Source: an uncultured Chitinophaga sp.
GTDB taxonomy: Bacteria > Bacteroidota > Bacteroidia > Chitinophagales > Chitinophagaceae
Direction of reading: 5' to 3'
Assembly: GCF_902168175.1 (NCBI RefSeq)
Contig: NZ_CABHOU010000032.1
Coordinates: 1-64,000, forward strand
Length of the DNA: 64,000 nt
The translations under genes were made by a program, and so were the position numbers. Below the pieces are notes generated by a model, which saw nothing but the letters and a program-made list of their open reading frames with translations, was not told where the DNA came from and searched no databases. Positions 53,601 through 60,057 of this stretch are shown here, piece after piece (position 1 is the first letter of the stretch; the number at the start of each line of letters is the position of its first letter).

Positions 53601-54881
53601 GGCCGTTAAACGAAGGTTGGCAGTGGGATCGGTGTACCTCGAGTACAGGATGAAAGTGCTGAGGTCTTTGAACTGAACGCCCAGTACTTTCTGGATCATG
53701 ATCTGGTAAATGAATGCCTGGCTCCGGTGGTTCAGCCCTATCAGTTCTATGTTAGTGTCAGGAAAAGGTGCTTTCCCCGATTTTAATTCAATCACAAACT
53801 TCTTACTGCCACTGGACTGGAGTTGCAGGTAATCGAGCCGCCCCTGTACGCCCAGGTGTTCGCAGATAAAGCTCGGCTCCAGTATAGCGTTCTCCCGGTC
53901 AATATGTTTTTCGGGGAAAGTATTGTTGACGATATTTTTAATGTTCTGGAACTGCACCTGCGTGTCCTGGAAAAAGGTATGATCAATACCCTCGCAGGTC
54001 GCAAATTCAAACGGGGCCGATTTAAATGCCTTCCTGATGGTGTTTGCGTATACCACAGGCGACTGCTGCTTTTCGTTCACAAATTCGTCGAGAAACATAT
54101 TGGCTATGTTTCCGAGCAACATGTGTTTGGTGTTTTTAGCAGGTTCAAACCTGCTTTGGATAAAGTTTAAAGGGTGTTTGCCATATTCTTTCATACACTC
54201 CGCCAGTGAACTGATGTCCAGCAGGTAATCGGGTTCCAGTATGATCAGGTCGGGGATGTAAATGCCCTCTTCGTCGATAATAACATCCACCAGGTTCAGC
54301 TGGCATCCTTTCCAGAGTTGCGCCACGGTGTCATTAAATTCCTCGTTGATGCCGGGTACATGATGTTTTATCCTGATGGGCTCCTCTGTGGGATGTTCTT
54401 CGTCGAAAGCATAAATGAAATGTTCATCGGCAGATGATACTTCCACCCGTATCCGCTCTGTTTTCTCACTTTTCCGGCTACGGGGCACCTGTGTTCTGCA
54501 GTCCTTGTACCGGCTTGCCGCTGCCAGCAGTTCTGCCGGTATATCAAGTTCAAAACATATCCTGCCAAAATCACATAAGGCGCGCAGGTCCGACGCATAG
54601 GGACAATCGCCCACAGGCCGTAATCCTCCCTGTAAAACCTGGTTGGCATTAATACGGAAAGCGTTGATCCAGTATTTTTGATACCCGTTCAGGTTATACT
54701 TATCGCAAATGTAATTGAGCCGGGAAAACAGGTTGGAGAACTGGATGCTTTCATGCGCTGTCAGGTCCTTACAGGCCCGCTCAAGTAGTGACCGGAACTT
54801 GACGTATTTCTCTGCTAAGTGGTTTTGTTCCTGGTGGATTTCCAACAGATCTCCGAAGAACTCTACGCCGTTTACATTCAT
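50610..54881 (-). CDS. Single-chain PD-(D/E)XK nuclease, SF1 helicase and SAM methyltransferase fusion
   Basis: 1423 aa. The N-terminal region (1-240) is unrecognised. A Cas4/Dna2-like nuclease follows with D350 in QGRLDYLQ and E365-x-K367 in VIELKSGK. The SF1 (UPF1/Dna2-type, AAA_11/12) helicase spans about 690-1140: Walker A K720 in GPPGTGKTS, Walker B D832-E833 in AIIDEASQ, GDQKQLPAV, the RMHPDIA motif, and motifs V/VI in DTVERFQGSQRDIIIY and VAITRAKKQLFVIG. The C-terminal class I methyltransferase covers about 1195-1423, with D1253-I-G-C-G in FIDIGCGPLTSG and D in YIGVDISNAM. All key residues are intact. The protein is cytosolic, with codon use like its neighbours. Such fusions fit DNA/RNA processing or anti-phage defence; the methyltransferase substrate is unknown. 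Confidence 0.9.
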   Translation of the reverse strand: MNVNGVEFFGDLLEIHQEQNHLAEKYVKFRSLLERACKDLTAHESIQFSNLFSRLNYICDKYNLNGYQKYWINAFRINANQVLQGGLRPVGDCPYASDLRALCDFGRICFELDIPAELLAAASRYKDCRTQVPRSRKSEKTERIRVEVSSADEHFIYAFDEEHPTEEPIRIKHHVPGINEEFNDTVAQLWKGCQLNLVDVIIDEEGIYIPDLIILEPDYLLDISSLAECMKEYGKHPLNFIQSRFEPAKNTKHMLLGNIANMFLDEFVNEKQQSPVVYANTIRKAFKSAPFEFATCEGIDHTFFQDTQVQFQNIKNIVNNTFPEKHIDRENAILEPSFICEHLGVQGRLDYLQLQSSGSKKFVIELKSGKAPFPDTNIELIGLNHRSQAFIYQIMIQKVLGVQFKDLSTFILYSRYTDPTANLRLTAPFMAAIKEIMNIRNLIVANESCIARDATETQTRRIVGTFTPETLITNGHVKQSFLENYIIPQIEQFSAAFKTGKAIELAYFHSFYAFVAKEHYISKAGDTEYTSSKGISSLWLSALADKIEAGEILTDLTIKDNLTETDSPAITLSIPGYEHNFLPNFRQGDIVILYERNTEKDNVTNKQVFKGAVQCITPTEITIRVRYKQRNQHVLPVASKYAVEHDFLDSSYNAMYRGLYAFLHANQDRKDLLLHQRLPVQDTSRRLNNHYISPEVNEIILKAKQANDLFLLVGPPGTGKTSIALKSMVEEFYSEPGCNILLLSYTNRAVDEICEALDTVQGQPPYVRIGSELSCDPKHKTRLLDKLIRDCDTREKVKAAIERYRIYVGTVASLSGKNELFKLKHFQVAIIDEASQILEPGLLGILSAKNVNGGNAIEKFILVGDQKQLPAVVLQREEQSRVNDPLLQQAGLINRNKSIFERLYHLHKSDKNSPVWGMLHKQGRMHPDIALFPNYSFYNSQLDVVPTPHQTAALEYSYSDINNPFHQLITRKRLAFIPSEKHSGDKSAKTNTYEAQIVTALVKQIYDLYQQSFSAEKTVGIITPYRSQIALIRRVIHELGIPALDAISIDTVERFQGSQRDIIIYSFCINQFHQLDFLANNIEDEGQIIDRKLNVAITRAKKQLFVIGNPTILSNNLTYYRFIEFIRSKYGYIPAQPDDFLAGRFNVPAAGMDIETGNKVYELPADFVRVFKEAVAGGTLHRDADYIRLNVLSYGRANFDQGTLEISAEDKVDLYCHYEMRRHYCSALAVFSSFNDYFSTAFSHTGRRVTFIDIGCGPLTSGLAFQESFAKLPFDYIGVDISNAMLNKARTFSKSGLFSRDTKFLFINSLNEVTDDYWNSTSTLSGTVILNFAYLFPSISKEETERLSVQTNTLLDKYPLNKFIVICQNPAIEKRNRNYSIFKKLVPRLSPIASPKTQTVGYLDALTEAFDRSETVYYELLSS

Positions 54882-54963
54882 TTTTATTGGTTAGGTGGCC
54901 CGTGAACCGCCAAATATAGCGAAATTCAAAAACTCCGGCTGCCACAGTTCTCCGGTATTTTCC

Positions 54964-54971
54964 TAATATTG
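54964..54971 (+). promoter_or_regulatory. -7-like box 5 nt before the DUF6157 gene
   Basis: TAATATTG, close to TAnnTTTG, ends 5 nt before the ATG at 54977, consistent with a leaderless transcript. Confidence 0.4.
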
Positions 54972-54976
54972 TACCG

Positions 54977-55387
54977 ATGAAAGTGCATACCACCAATTAC
55001 CAGTCTGTGTTTATCCTGGTTGCCGACGACTGCAAGGCAACGCAGGGTGAGGTGCCCCCGGTAAAAAATGATAAAACGATCGCGAACATACAGTTTGATA
55101 TGATCTGCGAAAACCCGTACAAATACACCTCCGACGATATTGTGTTTCATAGTTATGCGATGAAAAACAATATTGCTAAAAGCGATCTGAAAGAGGCCCG
55201 GGAACAATTCTTCTCAAAAGGTCAGCCCTGCCTGCGCACGTCGCCCTTAAGCAAAAGGTACGGCTGGGGTACCCATCACGACGGGAACGGGAAAGTGGCC
55301 ATGTACGCCTGCGAAACAAAGGAATATGATCAGTTCGCGAACGACAAACAGCTGAAAGTGATAAAGGCGATACGGTCGTCGAAGTAA
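54977..55387 (+). CDS. DUF6157 family protein
   Basis: 136 aa, soluble. Conserved blocks are MKVHTTNYQSVFILVADDCK, FDMICENPYKYTSDDIVF, FFSKGQPCLRTSPLSKRYGW and GTHHDGNGKVAMYACET. The pattern matches a short conserved bacterial protein of unknown function of similar length (DUF6157, name from memory). The stop lies 3 nt from the stop of the convergent Nudix gene. It is divergent from the helicase-fusion gene, with a 95-nt shared region, so joint control is possible but not shown. Confidence 0.75.
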   Translation: MKVHTTNYQSVFILVADDCKATQGEVPPVKNDKTIANIQFDMICENPYKYTSDDIVFHSYAMKNNIAKSDLKEAREQFFSKGQPCLRTSPLSKRYGWGTHHDGNGKVAMYACETKEYDQFANDKQLKVIKAIRSSK

Positions 55388-55390
55388 AAA

Positions 55391-55975
55391 CTATTTGTTC
55401 ATCAGTCCCTTTAAGGCCAGGTGTTGCAGCAACATAATGGTTTTCCCGTCTTTTATCCGCCCGTCGTCCATCATGGCTAAGCTTTCCTGAAAGTCCAGTT
55501 CCAGCCGCTCTATATTTTCCTCTTCTTCGGCTATTCCACCACCCTCGTGTATTTCCATTTCAGGGCTGTACTCCGCGATAAAGAAATAGAGTATTTCCGT
55601 AACAGAGCCCGGCGACATATACGCCTCAAACACTTTCTTTATATTGGTGATCCGATACCCCGTTTCTTCTTCTGTTTCCCGCCTGATACAATCCTCCGCA
55701 TTGTCCTGGTCCAGCAGGCCGGCACAGGCTTCTATCAACATACCATCAGCGTTACCGTTAACAAACGTAGGAAGCCTGAACTGGCGGGTAAGCACCACGG
55801 TTTGCGCATCTTTGTTGTATAGCAGTATCACAGCGCCATTACCCCGGTCGTACGCCTCGCGCGTATGAACGATCTTACTGCCATCTTTTTGGGTGCCTTC
55901 GTAAGTGAACTTTCTTAACTTAAACCAATTGTCGGAGAGCAGGGTTACATCTAATATTTTTACGTCTGATATCAT
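55391..55975 (-). CDS. nudK: Nudix hydrolase of the NudK (GDP-mannose pyrophosphatase) type
   Basis: 194 aa from the ATG at 55975 (MISDVKILDVTLLSDNWFKL), the expected NudK length; upstream in-frame Met codons give an atypical extension into the neighbouring promoter. Sequence is diagnostic: REAYDRGNGAVILLYNKDAQ, TVVLTRQFRLPTFVNGNADG, MLIEACAGLLD, and the Nudix box GLLDQDNAEDCIRRETEEET with the REUxEExGU core intact. NudK hydrolyses GDP-mannose and related nucleotide sugars in the cytosol. Confidence 0.9.
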   Translation of the reverse strand: MISDVKILDVTLLSDNWFKLRKFTYEGTQKDGSKIVHTREAYDRGNGAVILLYNKDAQTVVLTRQFRLPTFVNGNADGMLIEACAGLLDQDNAEDCIRRETEEETGYRITNIKKVFEAYMSPGSVTEILYFFIAEYSPEMEIHEGGGIAEEEENIERLELDFQESLAMMDDGRIKDGKTIMLLQHLALKGLMNK

Positions 55976-56130
55976 GAGAGAGTGTATGAACCAGCAAAGG
56001 TAGCGGGTATTACCAACAAAAAAAGTACGATGGCTGGATCTTTTCGTGGCGGAAAAACTATTCATTATGTAAGTGTTACCCAGGCAACGCCGCCCCACAA
56101 AGCGAATAACCAACAACCTCCTACATTCCC

Positions 56131-56138
56131 TATCTTTG
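56131..56138 (+). promoter_or_regulatory. -7 box for the 56159 gene
   Basis: TATCTTTG, a full match to TAnnTTTG, 20 nt before the ATG at 56159. It lies within the 5' extension of the open frame, so translation must start downstream of it. Confidence 0.6.
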
Positions 56139-56158
56139 CCCCCACAAAGCAACTACGT

Positions 56159-56851
56159 ATGCACCCAGACCAATACCTCCTGCAAGTCCTCGCCAAACGC
56201 CTGATGGCACAGGGATATATGATCAACATTTCTGCTACCGCCAACGAGCTCACAGTGTCCGGCGCGCTGGATATCGCGACCTCCATTATCGAATCGCCCG
56301 ATTATCATCCCAACCTCATTCACCTGCTGGTCATCACGAAAAATAAGGACTACTTCCCGGAAGGCATCTTCGAAAACATCGTAGGCGTGGGCACTACGCT
56401 GGACGAAAAAGTGGAAACAGTATTGGATAACTATCTCGCCACAACGTTCCCTGCTATTGCCGACAGTTTCCTCGACGGGCACGATCCGGAGATCGATTTT
56501 AACGATTTCGAGGGCGTACTATGGCATCCCCGCCCCGGTGCACTTTCGTTACAGGGGCAATGGGAGGTGGAGCCTGCCGGTGAACCCATATTCGAACTGC
56601 TTAAAGAACAACTGGCCAACAATATCCCCGAAAGGAAAATAAACTGGCTGAAAGTATACGTGGCCAGGTACCAGGATAATGCGATCATTGCCGAATGCCT
56701 GCTCAACAACGAGGTTTGGGCAGAAGGAACACACTTAGTACGCCAGTATGCAGCGTCATGGCCGCAGCAGGGCACTTTCCTCGGCCAAAAACAGTTCATG
56801 GCCTTCCGCCGTTGCGATCAGTTTGATAACAAACAGGGGCCGCAGAATTGA
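56159..56851 (+). CDS. Hypothetical soluble protein (possibly DUF6348)
   Basis: 230 aa from the ATG at 56159, chosen because the -7 box TATCTTTG lies just upstream; the frame itself is open from 55982. No signal or membrane helix. Visible blocks are HPDQYLLQVLAKRLMAQGYM, GVGTTLDEKVETVLDNYL, EGVLWHPRPGALSLQGQWEV and INWLKVYVARYQDNAIIAEC. Alternating strands and helices suggest a compact alpha/beta fold of the SUKH/DUF type, but no function is known. The DUF number is from memory and uncertain. Confidence 0.6.
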   Translation: MHPDQYLLQVLAKRLMAQGYMINISATANELTVSGALDIATSIIESPDYHPNLIHLLVITKNKDYFPEGIFENIVGVGTTLDEKVETVLDNYLATTFPAIADSFLDGHDPEIDFNDFEGVLWHPRPGALSLQGQWEVEPAGEPIFELLKEQLANNIPERKINWLKVYVARYQDNAIIAECLLNNEVWAEGTHLVRQYAASWPQQGTFLGQKQFMAFRRCDQFDNKQGPQN

Positions 56852-56957
56852 TAATTTCGTAACTGCCCGGTGGTAATGTCGCGTATCTTTCTATGTAATA
56901 TTGTACCCTGCCGATGGTTAAACACCGTCCGGAATTTGTCTTAATAAAAAAACATGC

Positions 56958-58028
56958 ATGAAACAGGTCGTTTTTATTCTATTCGTTACGCTTTTCCTCC
57001 ACCAGCAGTCGCAAGCCCAGGGCAGGTATACCGCCCCCGCGCTCAGCGATTCTACCTCCTGGACCATGATCATGCTGCCCGATCCGCAGACATACGTGAA
57101 GTACGCGCGCAATCAGCCGTTGTTCGAACTCATGACCGCCTGGATCAGCGAGAACATAGAGAAACTAAATATCAAACTGGTGGTTTGCACCGGCGACCTC
57201 GTAGAACAAAACGAACTGATAAATCCTGACGGCGCGGCCAGTAATCAGCCCAGCAAAGCCCAGTGGGCTGCCGTGTCAGGCGCTTTTAACAGACTCAATA
57301 ACAGGGTGCCCTACGTTACGGCTGCGGGCAACCACGATTATGGCTATGTGAAGGCTGAAAACAGGATGTCTAACTTCAACACCTGGTTCCCGGTCGATAA
57401 AAATCCCCTGAACCAGCAGGCGCTTCGCGAAGTAACCACCAACGAAGGCGGCATTCCTACCCTGGAAAACGCTGCGTTCGAGATCAAATCTGCCAAAGGC
57501 CGCAAATTTCTGGTGTTGAACCTGGAGTTCGCCCCCAGGGACACAGTACTGGCCTGGGCAAAAAGAGTAGTAGACATGGAAAAGTATAAACAGCATACGG
57601 TGATCATGCTTACTCATTCTTACCTGAGCGCCGCCAATGAGCATATTGTTAAAGAAGGTTACGGCGTAAAAGATGCCAACTATGGTAAAGCAATTTTCGA
57701 TAAACTGGTAAAGCCTTCCCGTAATATACAAATGGTGCTGTCGGGGCACATCGGCGCGCCGGACGATGAAAAAGCACACATGGGTTTCCGTACGGATGTG
57801 AATGCGGGCGGCAATAAAGTGCAGCAGATGGCGTTTAACGCACAGGCACTCGGCGGCGGCTGGTATGGTAATGGGGGAGATGGCTGGCTGAGAATACTGG
57901 AATTTATGCCGGACGATAAAACCGTGAAGGTGCGTACCTTTTCACCGTTGTTCGCTATCTCGCCTAAAACACAACACCTGGCATGGCGTACGCAGCCGCA
58001 AGACCAGTTCTCGTTCATACTTGAGTAA
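56958..58028 (+). CDS. Secreted calcineurin-like metallophosphoesterase
   Basis: 356 aa with signal peptide (MKQVVFILFVTLFLHQQSQAQ). Metal motifs are visible in order: MLPDPQTYVK (the first ligand Asp, with the usual His replaced), VVCTGDLVEQ, TAAGNHDYGY, VIMLTHSYLS and MVLSGHIGAP. The first motif D-P-Q-T differs from the common DxH, as in a group of secreted Bacteroidota phosphoesterases with C-terminal beta domain. It is followed by a terminator (58049-58080), so it is a single-gene unit. Substrate unknown, probably phosphate scavenging or lipid/nucleotide hydrolysis. Confidence 0.88.
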   Translation: MKQVVFILFVTLFLHQQSQAQGRYTAPALSDSTSWTMIMLPDPQTYVKYARNQPLFELMTAWISENIEKLNIKLVVCTGDLVEQNELINPDGAASNQPSKAQWAAVSGAFNRLNNRVPYVTAAGNHDYGYVKAENRMSNFNTWFPVDKNPLNQQALREVTTNEGGIPTLENAAFEIKSAKGRKFLVLNLEFAPRDTVLAWAKRVVDMEKYKQHTVIMLTHSYLSAANEHIVKEGYGVKDANYGKAIFDKLVKPSRNIQMVLSGHIGAPDDEKAHMGFRTDVNAGGNKVQQMAFNAQALGGGWYGNGGDGWLRILEFMPDDKTVKVRTFSPLFAISPKTQHLAWRTQPQDQFSFILE

Positions 58029-58048
58029 CAAACATCATTTAATATACG

Positions 58049-58080
58049 GGCCGCAAACGCAGTTTGCGGCCTTTCTTTTG
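58049..58080 (+). terminator. Terminator after the phosphoesterase gene
   Basis: GGCCGCAAAC-GCA-GTTTGCGGCC followed by TTTCTTTT. It lies inside the longest frame of the downstream sigma-factor gene, so that gene's true start must be after it. Confidence 0.85.
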
Positions 58081-58128
58081 TGCCGGCTCCCCGCCAAAAC
58101 ACGCACCAATTCAGTATATTGCACCAAA

Positions 58129-58740
58129 TTGGCCAATCAGCAATCTACATACCACCGCGTACCAACTGAAAACGAGCACCTCCTGGTACGGTCAGCCGCC
58201 GACGGCGATCAGCAAGCCTATGCGCAGCTGTACACGCATTATTACCCCAACCTCCAGGCCGCTGTTACCTTTATTACCAAAGACCGCGACGAAACCGACG
58301 AAATTCTGCAGGAAACTTTTTTACGCATCTGGAACGTAAGGGAAAAACTGTTGCTGGTAAAGTCGTTCGAGCACTACGCCTTTAAAATAGCGCGTAACCT
58401 GCTGTTCGATGTACTGCGCCGCAAAAAAGTACACCTGAAGGCCCTCGATGCGCTTGCGCAGGGTGCTGGTAATACGGAATCGGCCGATCATATGGAGTAT
58501 AAGGAACTGCACGAAATGGTGGCCGGGGCCATTAACAGCCTCGATGCTCAGAAGCGTGATATCTTCCTGGCCCGCACAGAAGATGGGCTCAGTTTCGAGG
58601 AAATCAGCGAACGGCAGGGACTGGCGGTAGTGACGGTCAAGAAACATTATTACGCCGCCTATCATACCCTCAAATCGCTGCTGGAGCAGCATGGTGGCCC
58701 CCTCGCCCTTATCTTCCTCCTCTGGGCCGGAAAAAAATAA
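58129..58740 (+). CDS. ECF RNA polymerase sigma factor (RpoE-like, Sus locus type)
   Basis: 203 aa if started at the TTG at 58129 (LANQQSTYHRVPTENEHLLV); the frame is open from 58021 but a terminator at 58049-58080 lies in that extension and there is no ATG between. Region 2 is LYTHYYPNLQAAVTFITKDR, DETDEILQETFLRIWNVREK and YAFKIARNLLFDVLRRK; region 4 is LDAQKRDIFLARTEDGLSFE, then EISERQGLAVVTVKKHYYAA. It is followed by FecR, SusC and SusD genes, so it should direct transcription of this polysaccharide-utilisation locus once released by FecR. Length is in the usual 180-200 range. Confidence 0.85.
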   Translation: MANQQSTYHRVPTENEHLLVRSAADGDQQAYAQLYTHYYPNLQAAVTFITKDRDETDEILQETFLRIWNVREKLLLVKSFEHYAFKIARNLLFDVLRRKKVHLKALDALAQGAGNTESADHMEYKELHEMVAGAINSLDAQKRDIFLARTEDGLSFEEISERQGLAVVTVKKHYYAAYHTLKSLLEQHGGPLALIFLLWAGKK

Positions 58741-58803
58741 CTTTTTTTTAAAATTGAGTATACAAATCTCTCCTCACTTCGTCTGGAGTATATAAACCCA
58801 TAT

Positions 58804-59931
58804 ATGAACGACGAGCAGAAACTTACATTAATCAATAAATACCGGTCGGGCCAGTTATTGGAGCACGAAGCTCCGGCATTTTTTGCGTGGTACCGCCAGG
58901 TAGATATTGAAGAACTGCATCGTTTATTACAGCTGGGCGAATTACCACCTGCGTACGAAGAAGCCAGCCAACAGTTCCTGCAACGGTTGTCGGAACGTTT
59001 GAAGGATGAGCCCAAAGTACGCCGTATGCAGCCGCGCATTTGGTGGGCCGCCGCAGCAGCAGTGTTGCTGCTGGCGGGTAGCGTGTACTTATTACGTTCC
59101 ACCCATAAGCAGGATGTAGTAGTAACGGCCCCGGCGGTAGATGTGGCGCCGGGTAAAAATGGCGCGGTACTTACGCTGGCGGGTGGAGAACAAATTGTAC
59201 TCGATAGCCTGGGTAATGGCGTGGTAGCCAGCCAGAACGGCACCAGCATCAGCATCAACAATGGAGCACTCGCCTACGATGCGGCTAACGCGTCGGGCAG
59301 TACTTTAAATACGATTAGCACACCGCCGGCCCGTCAGTTCCGGCTTACCCTGCCCGATGGCTCTAAGGTTTGGCTGAACGCATCCAGCGCTATTAAGTAT
59401 CCAACGGCGTTTGCAGGAAAAAACAGAACGGTGGAGGTAGATGGAGAGGCTTATTTCGAAGTGGCCAAAGATGCAGCGAAACCATTCAGGGTTAAAATGA
59501 AAGATGCAGAAGTGGAAGTGTTAGGCACCCACTTTAATATAAATGCTTATAAAGATGAGCCGGGCATTAAGGCCACGCTGCTCGAAGGCCGTATCCGTGC
59601 CGGCAAAGGAACGGATAATGTATTGCTGCAACCCGGGCAGCAGGCCGAAATTACCAACGGGGTAACAGTGAATGGAACCGTAAATGTAACCCAGGTAGTA
59701 GCCTGGAAAGAGGGGACCTTCAATTTTGATCAGCTGGGGGTGGAAGAGGTGATGCGACAGCTCGCAAGATGGTACGATGTCGAAGTAGTTTATGAGAAAG
59801 GCATCCCGGACAACAAATTCTACGGTGAAATAGGCCGTAACCTTAATCTTTCGCAGGTATTGGAAGGACTAAAAGCATCTGGATTGCATTTCAGACTGGA
59901 AAACGAGAAACGGCTGGTGGTATTGCCGTAA
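58804..59931 (+). CDS. FecR-family anti-sigma factor
   Basis: 375 aa. The cytosolic N-terminal region (1-75; the anti-sigma helices) is followed by a transmembrane helix (IWWAAAAAVLLLAGSVYLL, about 79-97). A periplasmic FecR domain covers about 170-275 (RQFRLTLPDGSKVWLNASSA, VEVDGEAYFEVAKDAAKPFR, GTHFNINAYKDEPG). The C-terminal STN-interacting domain of the DUF4974 type covers about 300-375 (WKEGTFNFDQLGVEEVMRQL, SQVLEGLKASGLHFRLENEK). It is encoded between the sigma factor and the SusC gene, the standard trans-envelope signalling order. Confidence 0.93.
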   Translation: MNDEQKLTLINKYRSGQLLEHEAPAFFAWYRQVDIEELHRLLQLGELPPAYEEASQQFLQRLSERLKDEPKVRRMQPRIWWAAAAAVLLLAGSVYLLRSTHKQDVVVTAPAVDVAPGKNGAVLTLAGGEQIVLDSLGNGVVASQNGTSISINNGALAYDAANASGSTLNTISTPPARQFRLTLPDGSKVWLNASSAIKYPTAFAGKNRTVEVDGEAYFEVAKDAAKPFRVKMKDAEVEVLGTHFNINAYKDEPGIKATLLEGRIRAGKGTDNVLLQPGQQAEITNGVTVNGTVNVTQVVAWKEGTFNFDQLGVEEVMRQLARWYDVEVVYEKGIPDNKFYGEIGRNLNLSQVLEGLKASGLHFRLENEKRLVVLP

Positions 59932-60057
59932 CAAACGAGTTTTATCCCTATAAACGAAAACCGCTCTGAGGTGAGATTCAGAGCGGCCAAAGTCAGGGTG
60001 AACGATAGACAATAATTGAGGGAACTGTTTTTCAATCAACCTAACCAATTGCAAGTT

